The position numbers and the translations under genes were made by a program. DNA of 34,597 nt, from NCBI GenBank assembly GCA_031292015.1, contig JARLHY010000086.1, positions 1 through 34,597 on the forward strand. The letters are read 5' to 3'. This document shows, one piece after another, positions 23,197 through 31,678 of the stretch; within the stretch, counting starts at the first letter, position 1; each line of letters starts with the position of its first letter. The notes below the pieces were generated by a model that was not told where the DNA came from, searched no databases, and was given only the letters and a program-made list of their open reading frames with translations. This stretch comes from Negativicutes bacterium (GTDB lineage Bacteria > Bacillota_C > Negativicutes > Sporomusales_B > JARLHX01).

Positions 23197-24509
23197 ACAA
23201 AGAAATAAGCGCCGCCGATGATCACCAGCAGTATTCCGCCTGAGTACAGGCCGGGAAGCTGGTCCGGATTGAGCGGCGCCGTCAGGAGGGTTACCAGGAT
23301 GGCGCCGAAGCAGATCCAGGAGAGATAGGGGTAGGCCGGCGCTTTGTATTTCAGCTTTTCCGGCGAGATTCTCAGCAGTCTTCGCCGGTAAAAATAGTGG
23401 GTGGCCGAAACATTCATCCAGTTCACCAGGGCCAGAAAGCCGCTGGCGCTTACGGTGTAGATGAAAATCTTTTCCGGCAGATGATAGGACAAGATTACAC
23501 ACAGCAGAAGCACCGTGCCGCTGAAGGCCACAGCCACCACCGGCACCCCTTTTTTGCTCTGACGGCCGACGACGCGGGGGGCCTGCCTGGCCTGGGCCAG
23601 GGAGAAGAGCATCCGGGATGAGGAATAGACCTGGGAATTCAGGGCCGATAAAGCCGCGGTCAGCAGGATGAAATTGAGAACACCCCCCGCGGAAGGCAGT
23701 CCGAGCCGGTGGAAAATCTGGACGAAAGGGCTTGCCGCCGGGTCGATGCCGCCGACAGGCAGCAGGCTGATAAGAAAAAAGGTGGCGAGCGTGTAAAGCG
23801 CTACAACCAGCACCGTTACCAGCAGGGCCGCGGAAGGCACCGACTTTTCCGCCTGCTCGGTCTCCACCGCGGCGATCCCGATGATGCCTGTGCCGGTGTA
23901 AGCGAAAAAGATCAGCAGCATTGAACCGAGGATGCCGGAGAGATTTTGGACCGCGCTCTTCGGCGTTGCCCGGAAGGCCGACCACTGCTCGGTCAGTCCG
24001 CCGAGACTGACGCCGGTGGCGAGCAGAGTGCCCAGGATGACGAACAGCACCAGGGTAAGGAGCTTCGTCACCGACAGCCCCAGTTCGATCTTGCTCAGGC
24101 CTTTCAGATCATTGAAATTTGCCAGCGTTATCCCTGCCGAGAAGACCAGACTGAGGACCCACAAAGGTATTTCCGGAAACCAGAGCCGGGAGAAAATGGC
24201 GCAGGCAGTGACCTCGCTTGCCATTCCCAGAACTCCGCTGGCCCAGAACATCCAGCCGACAACAAAGCCCCACCACTGGCCGAAAACTTCCTGGGCATAT
24301 ACCTTGAACGAGCCTGAAACCGGATTGGCGATGGTCATCTCGATAAGAAACGCAACCTCCATCATCATCACCAGTCCGCCCAGCAGGTAGGCCAGCGGCG
24401 TCCAGGCGCCGGCGATGGTGATCACAAGACCGCTGGCCAGAAAAATGCCGGAACCGATAATATTGCCCAAAGCCATGACGACAAAGTCGGTTCTGTTAAA
24501 TGCCTTCAC
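23184..24509 (-). CDS. APC-family amino acid permease
   Basis: A 441-residue, about 12-helix amino acid/polyamine/organocation permease. The conserved helix-1 motif GNIIGSGIF is present, with AYTGTGIIGIAAVETE in helix 6 as in the APC family. GTG at 24509 is chosen because GGGGGG AAG lies 7 bases upstream and the protein begins MKAFNRTDFVVMALGN; the longer reading to 24668 adds a hydrophilic Cys-rich leader that does not fit. The last residues (SGR) and stop lie inside the terminal inverted repeat of the 241-bp repeat, so the original C-terminus may have been altered. Substrate unknown. Confidence 0.92.
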   Translation of the reverse strand: MKAFNRTDFVVMALGNIIGSGIFLASGLVITIAGAWTPLAYLLGGLVMMMEVAFLIEMTIANPVSGSFKVYAQEVFGQWWGFVVGWMFWASGVLGMASEVTACAIFSRLWFPEIPLWVLSLVFSAGITLANFNDLKGLSKIELGLSVTKLLTLVLFVILGTLLATGVSLGGLTEQWSAFRATPKSAVQNLSGILGSMLLIFFAYTGTGIIGIAAVETEQAEKSVPSAALLVTVLVVALYTLATFFLISLLPVGGIDPAASPFVQIFHRLGLPSAGGVLNFILLTAALSALNSQVYSSSRMLFSLAQARQAPRVVGRQSKKGVPVVAVAFSGTVLLLCVILSYHLPEKIFIYTVSASGFLALVNWMNVSATHYFYRRRLLRISPEKLKYKAPAYPYLSWICFGAILVTLLTAPLNPDQLPGLYSGGILLVIIGGAYFFVSGR

Positions 24510-24686
24510 TCCGCGCTTCCCCCCAGTCTTGCTTATAGTATCTGCCGTTTGCCTTTCGTCATACCGGGGCGGAAGCGGCCTGCCATTGCCACAGCACCTT
24601 GCAGTTGGCAAAAACTGATGAATGCAATGCATCCGAAACAGCGGTACAATTGGCTTTGAGGTTGTCACAATTTTATCATTTCATGG

Positions 24687-24695
24687 TGGTATACT
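24687..24695 (+). promoter_or_regulatory. Extended -10 promoter for the HtrA-like gene
   Basis: TG-G-TATACT at 24687-24695, with no good -35 at 17 bases but an extended -10. The GTG start is 33 bases downstream. Confidence 0.5.
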
Positions 24696-24728
24696 GTTCC
24701 TCAAATGGAGACTGGAGGGGAGAACACA

Positions 24729-25805
24729 GTGAAAACATGGTTACAGCGATTTACAGTGATTTTAGCAATCGGCGTACTTATCGGCGGGTTCGTCGCCAGC
24801 CGCGACGGCAGGGCGGCGCCGCAGCCTGACCTGTCGCTTCCGGTCGCGCAGAGCGCCGCTCTGTCCCCAGCCCGCAACACTTTTGTTGTTCAGGCCGTTA
24901 AAAATGTCGGCCCGGCGGTGGTCGGAATCACCAACAAGGCTTACATGCGTGATAACTTTGCCCAGAAAGTGCTTGTGGAACAAGGCATGGGTTCCGGGGT
25001 CATCTTCGACGCCAATGGCTATATTGTCACAAATAACCATGTCGTCGCCGGAGCGCAGGAGATCAGCGTCTCCCTTGCCGACGGCAGGACGATGACCGGC
25101 AAGGTGCTGGGGGCCGATCAGGCCACCGATCTGGCGGTGGTCAAGGTTGACGCCACCGGCCTGCCGGCGGTGACCTTCGGAGATTCCGATTCGCTGCTTG
25201 TCGGCGAGCCGGCCATTGCCATCGGCAACCCGCTGGGCCTTGAGTTTCGCGGTACAGTCACCGTCGGGGTTGTCAGCGCCCTGAACCGGACCATCGAACT
25301 CGGGGACCGCAAATTCAAGCTCATCCAGACCGACGCCGCCATCAACCCAGGCAACTCCGGCGGGGCTCTCGTCAACGCCGACGGACAGGTCATCGGCATA
25401 AACAGCGCCAAAATCGCTGCCGATGGGGTCGAAGGCATCGGCTTCGCCATTCCCATCAATTCGGCCCGGCCGATTCTGCAGTCGCTCATTGAAAAAGGCA
25501 AAGTGGTTCGCGCCTACCTTGGCGTCGGCCTGCTGGACAAAAATTCGGCGGCTCGCCGTGGTTATGAGCTGGACATCGAGCACGGCGTATATGTCGCCAG
25601 GGTCGAAAAAGACGGCCCGGCCGCCAAGGTCGACATTCGCGAGGGCGACATCATTGTCAAGATCAACGGCGTGGACGTTGACAGCGTGGCCGACCTGAGG
25701 GCCGAACTGGACAACGTCGCGGTGGGCAGCCGCGTGGATGTGGTGATTGTTCGCGGCAACAATACAAGAACCGTGCGCCCGCTAGTCACCGAAATGCAAA
25801 ACTGA
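24729..25805 (+). CDS. HtrA/DegP-like S1C serine protease, membrane anchored
   Basis: A 358-residue protein. An N-terminal hydrophobic anchor (about 9-24) is followed by a linker, a trypsin-like domain (about 55-250) with catalytic H104 (TNNHVV), D134 (ATDLAVV) and S210 (NPGNSGGAL), and one PDZ domain (about 262-355). Such proteases degrade misfolded envelope proteins outside the membrane. GTG at 24729 follows GGAGGGGAG with a 6-base spacer. Monocistronic with its own terminator. Confidence 0.95.
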   Translation: MKTWLQRFTVILAIGVLIGGFVASRDGRAAPQPDLSLPVAQSAALSPARNTFVVQAVKNVGPAVVGITNKAYMRDNFAQKVLVEQGMGSGVIFDANGYIVTNNHVVAGAQEISVSLADGRTMTGKVLGADQATDLAVVKVDATGLPAVTFGDSDSLLVGEPAIAIGNPLGLEFRGTVTVGVVSALNRTIELGDRKFKLIQTDAAINPGNSGGALVNADGQVIGINSAKIAADGVEGIGFAIPINSARPILQSLIEKGKVVRAYLGVGLLDKNSAARRGYELDIEHGVYVARVEKDGPAAKVDIREGDIIVKINGVDVDSVADLRAELDNVAVGSRVDVVIVRGNNTRTVRPLVTEMQN

Positions 25806-25819
25806 GCCGCGCTGTGAAA

Positions 25820-25864
25820 CAAAAGTTAAAGCCAGTACTCCAAGAGTACTGGCTTTAACTTTTG
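25820..25864. terminator. Long bidirectional intrinsic terminator
   Basis: A perfect 21-bp stem (25820-25840 with 25844-25864) with a 3-base loop and A/T-rich ends lies between the HtrA-like gene and the convergent small exported protein gene. Confidence 0.95.
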
Positions 25865-25872
25865 TTTTGACC

Positions 25873-26355
25873 CTATCGGCCGATTACGATTCTGGTATTG
25901 CCGGACCACCAGGATAAGAAGAAGGAATCGCGGTTTTCGTAGACTTCATGGTCGTCCCGCAGGTAGATGAACGCGCCGTCGGACAGATAACCCACGCTGA
26001 CAAGCTCGTTGTCTTCATCGAAGAACAGAACAGCGTCGTCGACGAAATGCCCGTGATGCCAAAAGCCCTGGCCGTGCCAGCGATAAGCCCTCAGGCCGGG
26101 GAAGCGGTGACCCCAGTCGCGGTCGTAGATCCGCTCCAGGCGATGATGCTCCCGCATGGAAGCGTAGCGATCGTGCCAGCGGAAAGGCAACTGGCTTTCC
26201 GGTTGGTAATCATGGTGGTGGGTATGCTGCCAGTTGCTGTCATTGTCGTAGTGACGGTCGTTCTGCCAGTCGTGCTGGGCGCTTGCGGTCACCGACAGCA
26301 GCAGCAGCAACGACAAAGCGAGGACAAGGATAAACGCTCTTTTTATTGTAGACAC
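25873..26355 (-). CDS. Exported His/Tyr/Trp-rich protein of unknown function
   Basis: A protein of about 157-160 residues with a clear signal peptide (KRAFILVLALSLLLLLSVTASAQ). The mature part is very rich in His, Asp, Tyr and Trp (for example HTHHHDYQ, WHGQGFWHHGHF), then a C-terminal part about 70 residues long ending NTRIVIGR. Metal binding is plausible from the His clusters. The start is ambiguous: GTG at 26355 overlaps the GGAGG at 26359-26355, whereas the in-frame ATA at 26346 lies at the ideal 8-base spacing and would give a textbook MKRAF signal peptide. No family recognised. Confidence 0.75.
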   Translation of the reverse strand: MSTIKRAFILVLALSLLLLLSVTASAQHDWQNDRHYDNDSNWQHTHHHDYQPESQLPFRWHDRYASMREHHRLERIYDRDWGHRFPGLRAYRWHGQGFWHHGHFVDDAVLFFDEDNELVSVGYLSDGAFIYLRDDHEVYENRDSFFLSWWSGNTRIVIGR

Positions 26356-26378
26356 CTCCTCCGCCGCAACCCGTCGGA

Positions 26379-26428
26379 CCGGAGACCTAAGTAAGATCCC
26401 TATGTGGTTGTCCTTACTAATTCTCCGG
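26379..26428 (-). other. Leader hairpin upstream of the exported His-rich protein
   Basis: On the minus strand CCGGAGA (26428-26422) pairs with TCTCCGG (26385-26379), with a second inner helix GTAAG (26417-26413) to CTTAC (26395-26391). It sits in the presumed 5' leader, 33 or more bases ahead of the start. No known riboswitch class could be matched. It could be a regulatory or stability element or chance. Confidence 0.35.
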
Positions 26429-26733
26429 CGCCATCCTGCCACCTGCCGCAAAAAAGGATGTAATAATTGGCATGGATTTGTCATAAATAAGCAGACAGCA
26501 GGACTCGGTCCGCATGAAGGCAAGCGGGATATTGTGCCGGAAAGTTGATGTTTGGCTGTATCGGAGACTATAGCAACCGGTCTGCAGGCCGGGATCCAGG
26601 CTGCATGAATCAAGGTCCAGCTTCTTAAAATCAAGAAAAGTCCGGCGAAAAGAAGGAATTGGGCTGGTGGAGGGTGCATTTAATACTAACGGAATGAGAT
26701 TGGCGAAGCTCGAATATAAGGAGGAAACGCCTG
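26429..26733. other. Intergenic region, no gene recognised
   Basis: About 300 bases between the leader of the exported His-rich protein and the DUF2284 gene. Minus-strand frames through here are extensions without ribosome binding sites. A TTGGCATGGATTTGTC at 26468-26483 approaches a sigma-54 site but lacks the -12 GC. Nothing else was identified. Confidence 0.35.
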
Positions 26734-27378
26734 ATGGACCAGATCCTCAAAATTACTGCCGACAAAAACGCCGGCTTGCTGGAGCAGCATCTGGAAACCT
26801 ACCGGAATAAAGCCTTGGAGCTGGGGGCGGCCAGGGCGGCCGTCATTCGTGCCGGTACAATCCCGGTGGATGAGCGCGTTACCCTGAAATGCCAGATCCC
26901 CAGATGCTTCGGCTATGGGGCCTCGGCCCACTGTCCCCCCAACACCTTAAAGCCGGCCGAACTGCGGGAACAGTTGAAAAAATACCAGTGGGCGGTTTTG
27001 TTCAACATTGATGCCCCCGCTGACGTCATTGTCCGCAACAAGGCCACCATCAAAGAGCGTATCGCCGTCTATCTGGAGGTATTTAAAATCGTCAGTGCCC
27101 TGGAATCTCTGGCCTTTTATGACGGCCACTATCTTGCCTTCGGCTTTGGCGCAGGCTCCTGCCGGCACAGCTTTTGCAGCCGCGAGGAAACCTGCGCGGC
27201 CATGGAAGGGAAAAAGTGCCGCTTCGCCCTGAAATCCCGGCCGTCCATGGAAGCTGTCGGTATTGACGTTTACTCCCTTGTGGCGTCGGTAGGCTGGGAT
27301 ATCTACCCCATCGGCAGTGGTGCCGCCGCCGAACAGGTGCCCAAAGGCACCCTGGCCGGAATCGTCATTATCCAATAG
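26734..27378 (+). CDS. DUF2284 family putative metal-binding protein
   Basis: A 214-residue soluble protein of the DUF2284 family. Seven cysteines are arranged in two groups: C53, C58, C67 (KCQIPRC, AHCPP) and C143, C148, C154, C162 (GSCRHSFC, ETCAAMEGKKC), the second group suggesting an iron-sulfur or zinc site. The family is frequent in anaerobic archaea and bacteria and has no proven activity. ATG follows TAAGGAGGAAACGCCTG. Monocistronic, ends at the terminator at 27403. Confidence 0.9.
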   Translation: MDQILKITADKNAGLLEQHLETYRNKALELGAARAAVIRAGTIPVDERVTLKCQIPRCFGYGASAHCPPNTLKPAELREQLKKYQWAVLFNIDAPADVIVRNKATIKERIAVYLEVFKIVSALESLAFYDGHYLAFGFGAGSCRHSFCSREETCAAMEGKKCRFALKSRPSMEAVGIDVYSLVASVGWDIYPIGSGAAAEQVPKGTLAGIVIIQ

Positions 27379-27402
27379 ATCCAACCTGCGGCGGCATACG
27401 GC

Positions 27403-27439
27403 AGGCCGAACCTTGAATCATCAGGGTTCGGCCTTTTTT
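27403..27439 (+). terminator. Intrinsic terminator
   Basis: A 14-bp stem (27403-27416 with 27421-27434, one T-G wobble) with an ATCA loop and a T run to 27439 follows the DUF2284 gene. Confidence 0.93.
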
Positions 27440-27655
27440 ACCTGCCTGCTATTCGGGTTTAAGGGGCCGTCCCCGGCTTTTTTTGGCAGGAATATTGCCC
27501 CCAAAAGCCGAAATTGCAACACAAGGCCTTTTTCGGCTGAAGCCGGGTCCGGCATAGTTGCCCGCTCCCGGGAGTAAACTCTAGGTGATGGCGATGGATA
27601 CGAGCATTTTCGCAGCATCAGTCACCCAGCAAACACAGGAAGGTGAATAAGGAAA

Positions 27656-29353
27656 TTGACTGTCAACAATTATGCCGACATCGTATTGACCAACGGGGTT
27701 GTATATACGGCTGACGAAGCAGACACGGTAAGTGAGGCTGTCGCCATCAGGGGCGACCGGATCGTTTTTGTCGGCGGCGGTAAAGACGTCGACGCCTACA
27801 TTGGCCCCCAGACCCGCCGGATTGATCTTGGCGGCAAAATGGTGATACCCGGACTGATTGATACCCACATCCATCCGCCTGGCTTATCCTTGTCCGACCG
27901 CTACGAGGTCCAGTTGTCCGGCATCGAAACCGTGGAAGGCTATCTGGACGCGGTGCGTTGCTTTATTGACGGCAACCCGGACGCCAAAATGGTTTATGGC
28001 CGGGGCTGGTCGTGGGGCATACTGAAAGGCGAGGAACTGATCAGAGGCCCCCGCAAGGAATACCTTGATGCCGTAACCGAAAAAATTCCCGTGGTGCTCA
28101 GGGCCCATGACGGCCATACCCTTTGGGTGAACTCCAAGGCCCTCGCGGTGAATGGCCTGACCCGGGATACCGAGGCGCCCCGCGGCGGCGTTATTGAGAA
28201 AGACCCTGTCAGCGGCGAGCTGTGGGGAACCCTGAAGGAATGGGCCATGTGGCTCATCGCCCTGCCTGAATATAGTCTTGAACAGTATACCGAAGCCATG
28301 GACGCCTTTCAGCAAAAGATGCATCGCCTTGGCATCACCGGTGTGCTTTGTATGGGCAGCCTGCCTTTCCAGACCATCTTCCGGGCCTGCGCCGAGCTGC
28401 AAGAAAAGGACCGGCTGGCACTTCGCGTCCGGGGGGCTATGACCGTGAACGCCAGAGAAGAGCTGGACGGCCAGCTCGCCGCTATTCGCGGGCTGCGGGC
28501 AGTCTATAACACACGGGACCTGCAAGTGACCGCAGCCAAGTTTTTTACCGACGGCGTTATCGAGGGCGGGACCAGCTATCTCCTGGAGCCCTACACCGCC
28601 GCGGTGGGAAAAGGCGAAAACTACTACGGCGACTTTCTCTGGGACCTGGAGAAGTTGAAACAGGCCTTTTATGCGGCGAACCGGGACGGACTGCAGATTC
28701 ATGTCCATTCCACCGGTGACGCGTCGACCCGCAGCGTACTGGATGCGCTGGAAGCCAGCCGGGCCCGGCTGCCAGGCGGGGATTACCGCAACACCATTAC
28801 TCACCTGCAACTGGTGGATGAGAAGGACATCCCCCGCTTCAAAGACCTTGGCGTTATCGCCAGTGTGCAGCCTTACTGGCAGTTCAAGGGTCCCAACTGG
28901 TGGCACAACGTCGATCGGCGCTTCCTCGGCGAACGGGCCGAAAGAGAGTTTCCCCTGGGCAGTTTTTTCGCCAGCGGCGCCACCGTCGTGTCCTCATCCG
29001 ACTATCCGGCCACCATTCTTCCCAATCCCCTTTTGGCCATCGACACCGGTGTCACCCGCAACATGGCCCGGGGCGCTCTGCACGGGGTGGAGGACATCGC
29101 CGATGCCGACGATCCGCGCTATCTGCTGAATCCCCGGGAGAGGGCCACCGTCCGGCAAATGATCAAAAGCTTCACCATCAACGGAGCCTTCGCCATGTTC
29201 ATGGAACGCCAGATCGGCTCCATCGAGGCCGGCAAACTGGCCGACCTTGCCGTGCTTGACCGGGATCTGCTCTCCATCAACCCTGTCGATATCGACAAAG
29301 CCGAAGTGGTTATGACCTTTTTCAATGGCAGAATAGTTTATCGCCGCACCTAA
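27656..29353 (+). CDS. YtcJ-type amidohydrolase
   Basis: A 565-residue amidohydrolase-superfamily enzyme (amidohydrolase_3/YtcJ group). The beta-sandwich N-terminus carries ADIVLTNGVVYT, followed by the metal-binding GLIDTHIHPPG (H71, H73). HVHSTGD and the late SSDYPATILPNPL (Asp of the metal site) are also present, with a C-terminal GSIEAGKLADLAVLDRD return to the sandwich. It hydrolyses an amide or related bond of unknown substrate in the cytoplasm. The TTG at 27656 lies 9 bases from AGGAAGGTG. No ATG option is better. About 280 bases upstream hold no gene. Confidence 0.92.
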   Translation: MTVNNYADIVLTNGVVYTADEADTVSEAVAIRGDRIVFVGGGKDVDAYIGPQTRRIDLGGKMVIPGLIDTHIHPPGLSLSDRYEVQLSGIETVEGYLDAVRCFIDGNPDAKMVYGRGWSWGILKGEELIRGPRKEYLDAVTEKIPVVLRAHDGHTLWVNSKALAVNGLTRDTEAPRGGVIEKDPVSGELWGTLKEWAMWLIALPEYSLEQYTEAMDAFQQKMHRLGITGVLCMGSLPFQTIFRACAELQEKDRLALRVRGAMTVNAREELDGQLAAIRGLRAVYNTRDLQVTAAKFFTDGVIEGGTSYLLEPYTAAVGKGENYYGDFLWDLEKLKQAFYAANRDGLQIHVHSTGDASTRSVLDALEASRARLPGGDYRNTITHLQLVDEKDIPRFKDLGVIASVQPYWQFKGPNWWHNVDRRFLGERAEREFPLGSFFASGATVVSSSDYPATILPNPLLAIDTGVTRNMARGALHGVEDIADADDPRYLLNPRERATVRQMIKSFTINGAFAMFMERQIGSIEAGKLADLAVLDRDLLSINPVDIDKAEVVMTFFNGRIVYRRT

Positions 29354-29378
29354 GCAGCCGTCAAACCGGCTGGAGAAA

Positions 29379-29420
29379 CAAAAAAGTGGCCTAACCCTTT
29401 TATCATAAGGGCTAAGCCAC
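29379..29420 (-). terminator. Intrinsic terminator of the VOC protein gene
   Basis: A stem of 14 bases per side (29386-29399 with 29407-29420, one mismatch); read on the minus strand it is followed by a T run at 29385-29379. It can also act as a 3' hairpin for the amidohydrolase gene on the plus strand, though without a T run there. Confidence 0.85.
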
Positions 29421-29443
29421 CTGTTGCCGGCAGACCGCGGTGC

Positions 29444-29815
29444 TTACCGTTTCTCCGGGACAATTTCCAGCCAGTAACCGTCAGGATCGGCGATAAAATA
29501 AATACCCATAGCTTCATTTTCGTAGCAGATGCAGTTCATCTTCTTGTGCAGTTCGTGAGCTTTGGCGAAATCATCGACAATGAACGCCAGATGGAATTCG
29601 TTGTCGCCCAGGTTATAGCCGCCGGTTCTGTTTTTCAGCCAGGTCAGCTCCAGGCGGTGGGCCGTTTGGCCGTCACCCAAAAAGACCAGGGTGAAATCAG
29701 CTTTTTCGACCCGGCGCGTCTCCGTCAGCTGCAGCGCTTCCTTATAAAACGCCAGGCTCTTTTCCAGGTCCAGCACGTTGAAGTTATTGTGCGCGAAAGT
29801 AAATTTCATGACCAT
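29444..29815 (-). CDS. VOC-family protein, lactoylglutathione lyase-like
   Basis: A 121-123 residue protein of the vicinal oxygen chelate fold with two beta-alpha-beta-beta-beta modules. Metal-ligand candidates include H9 in FAHNNFNV, E in RLELTW, H in FHLAFIV, and the terminal E in YWLEIVPE, as in glyoxalase I. The likely role is conversion of methylglyoxal hemithioacetal or a related small-molecule rearrangement. ATG 29809 (second Met) is better spaced from GGGGGA than ATG 29815. Confidence 0.9.
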   Translation of the reverse strand: MVMKFTFAHNNFNVLDLEKSLAFYKEALQLTETRRVEKADFTLVFLGDGQTAHRLELTWLKNRTGGYNLGDNEFHLAFIVDDFAKAHELHKKMNCICYENEAMGIYFIADPDGYWLEIVPEKR

Positions 29816-29883
29816 TCCCCCGTTTTATATTTTTTCGTCCATGTCTTCCATTATAGCATGGGTAAGCGGAAATCGCTGTCAAA

Positions 29884-30615
29884 CTAGAACAAGATTTCCT
29901 GCCCGCGGCGAGTGATTTCCACCGTGGTCAGCGGCGTGTTTTTGACCTTTTCGGCAAAGGCTTTGCTGGCGCCGAAATCGTCTCCGAAATGCATCGGCAG
30001 CAGCAGCTTGGGCTGGGTCTGGGCCGCGAAATACTCGGCACCGATACAGTAGAACTCTTCCAGCCTGCGATCCACCGGGAAAAAGGCGATATCGATCGCC
30101 TCAGAGCCGATTTTTTCCATCTCGGCCTTGAAAATCGAGTCGGCATAGTCCCGTTCCGCCTTGGTTTCCCCTTTCCAGTGCCACCAGTTCAGGTCGCCGG
30201 CGTGAAAGATTGACAATCCGTCGGCCCGCACCAGGAAAGACAGACCCTCGTCGGTGGACCCGAAGGTTTGGACCTCGATCGCTTCCTGTTTCCATTTTTG
30301 ATAGGGAGACATAATATGATAGTGAGGTACTTTTACCTGGGACCGGATATCGCTGCTGAGGACATAGGTTATGGCGGGATTGGTTTTGGCCCACTCGAAG
30401 ATGACCGGGTCGAAGTGGTCCTGGTGGCTGTGGGAGACAAAAACAAACACATTGGCCTTTTCTTTCAGATAATCGGCGGTGATGATCCCGTCCGTCAGGC
30501 CGCCGCGCCGGCTGGCGCCCGGCTGATAATAGTCGAAGATGAACAGATGCTGCTGGGTTTCCACCGCGTAGCCGCTATGAAACAAATAGGTAATTTTTGC
30601 CTTCGGGCTGGTCAT
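29884..30615 (-). CDS. Metallo-beta-lactamase-fold hydrolase
   Basis: A 243-residue MBL-fold protein of the COG2220 (UlaG-like) type. It has the HSHQDH metal motif (62-67), the later HAGD (Asp bridging ligand) and PMHFG (His). Substrate unknown. ATG at 30615 follows AAAGGAGACTGTT. Divergent from the DUF2156 gene, with about 160 bases between. Confidence 0.92.
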   Translation of the reverse strand: MTSPKAKITYLFHSGYAVETQQHLFIFDYYQPGASRRGGLTDGIITADYLKEKANVFVFVSHSHQDHFDPVIFEWAKTNPAITYVLSSDIRSQVKVPHYHIMSPYQKWKQEAIEVQTFGSTDEGLSFLVRADGLSIFHAGDLNWWHWKGETKAERDYADSIFKAEMEKIGSEAIDIAFFPVDRRLEEFYCIGAEYFAAQTQPKLLLPMHFGDDFGASKAFAEKVKNTPLTTVEITRRGQEILF

Positions 30616-30731
30616 AACAGTCTCCTTTCATTGCCGGTGATTTTAGAGCATAATATTACTCTATTATTGCACAAAAACTGGGACCGCTACAATTGCAAAG
30701 TCCGATATTTTATGCCTTTTAACCGAAATTT

Positions 30732-30740
30732 TGGTATAAT
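30732..30740 (+). promoter_or_regulatory. Extended -10 promoter for the DUF2156/acetyltransferase pair
   Basis: TGG-TATAAT at 30732-30740, a perfect extended -10, 35 bases ahead of the DUF2156 start. Confidence 0.6.
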
Positions 30741-30774
30741 GGATAATGTGTCTTAAAACAGAGGAGGTTTTACC

Positions 30775-31677
30775 ATTTTTCAACAGATCACTTTAGAAGA
30801 TAAACCGGTTTTTGATCGGTTTTTCCTGCAGCGTCGGTACGAAAACGCCGAATGCACCTTCACCAACATGTACATGTGGCGAAAAGGCTATTCGATAGAA
30901 TGGGCCATTATCGACGACTTTCTCTGCATCAAATTCGGGCTGCCGGACAGCGCGCCGTCGCTCCTTTGCCCCTTCGGCCCGGATGACGACGCCGGGCTGG
31001 ACCGGGTCATTGACAAGCTGGCCGACTACTTTAAGCAGCAGCAGTGGCCGCTGACCATGAAAGGCATTTCGGTGGAAATGATGGCCCTGCTGCAAAAAGC
31101 AAAACCGGGTTTCTTCTCCTTCCAGGACGATCGCAATAATCATGACTACGTATACAGCACCGAAGACCTGATCAACCTGGCGGGCCGCAAATACCACAGC
31201 AAGCAGAACCATATCAACTTCTTCAAACGGACCTACAGCTATCAGTATGAAGCCATTACCCCTGAACTGATTCAGCCCTGCATGCTCAGCGCCCGGGAAT
31301 GGTACACCACTCATAACGGTTCGGAAGATGACAGCCTGAAAAGAGAATACCAGGCCATCATCGATGTGCTGGCCAATTTCCAGACCCTCGCCGTTCAGGG
31401 CGGGGCGATCCTTCTGGATAACAAGGTGGCTGCGTTTACCTTCGGCGAAAAACTCAACTCCGACACAGCGGTGATCCATGTCGAAAAAGGCCTGGATGTC
31501 CGGGGCTTGTATCAGGTCATCAATCAGGAGTTCTGCAAGAGTGCCTGGGCTGACTTCACCTATGTGAACCGCGAGGAAGATATGGGCATCGAAGGCTTGC
31601 GCCGGGCAAAACAATCTTATCATCCGGTGAAGCTGATCAAAAAATACAGCGCGGTTGTGAAGGCAAGGAGGGGGTAG
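30775..31677 (+). CDS. DUF2156 domain protein with apparent ATT start codon
   Basis: A 300-residue protein of the DUF2156 family, a GNAT-like fold related to the C-terminal domain of lysyl-phosphatidylglycerol synthases. The family N-terminus, of the type FQQITLEDKPVFDRFF...TFTNMYMWR, begins immediately at an ATT at 30775. That ATT sits 7 bases after a perfect GAGGAGG (30761-30767). No ATG, GTG or TTG lies in frame between the upstream stop (30754-30756) and this point, and the first in-frame ATG (30868) would delete 31 conserved residues. The gene overlaps closely with the acetyltransferase that follows (one base between stop and ATG). Confidence 0.88.
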   Translation: MFQQITLEDKPVFDRFFLQRRYENAECTFTNMYMWRKGYSIEWAIIDDFLCIKFGLPDSAPSLLCPFGPDDDAGLDRVIDKLADYFKQQQWPLTMKGISVEMMALLQKAKPGFFSFQDDRNNHDYVYSTEDLINLAGRKYHSKQNHINFFKRTYSYQYEAITPELIQPCMLSAREWYTTHNGSEDDSLKREYQAIIDVLANFQTLAVQGGAILLDNKVAAFTFGEKLNSDTAVIHVEKGLDVRGLYQVINQEFCKSAWADFTYVNREEDMGIEGLRRAKQSYHPVKLIKKYSAVVKARRG

Positions 31678-31678
31678 C

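Noticed and set aside
26468..26483. Second sigma-54 promoter (TTGGCATGGATTTGTC)
   Set aside because: The -12 element has GT instead of GC and there is no nearby activator site; likely chance.
27884..28906. 340-codon minus-strand open frame opposite the amidohydrolase
   Set aside because: No domain, no ribosome site, fully inside a conserved plus-strand gene.
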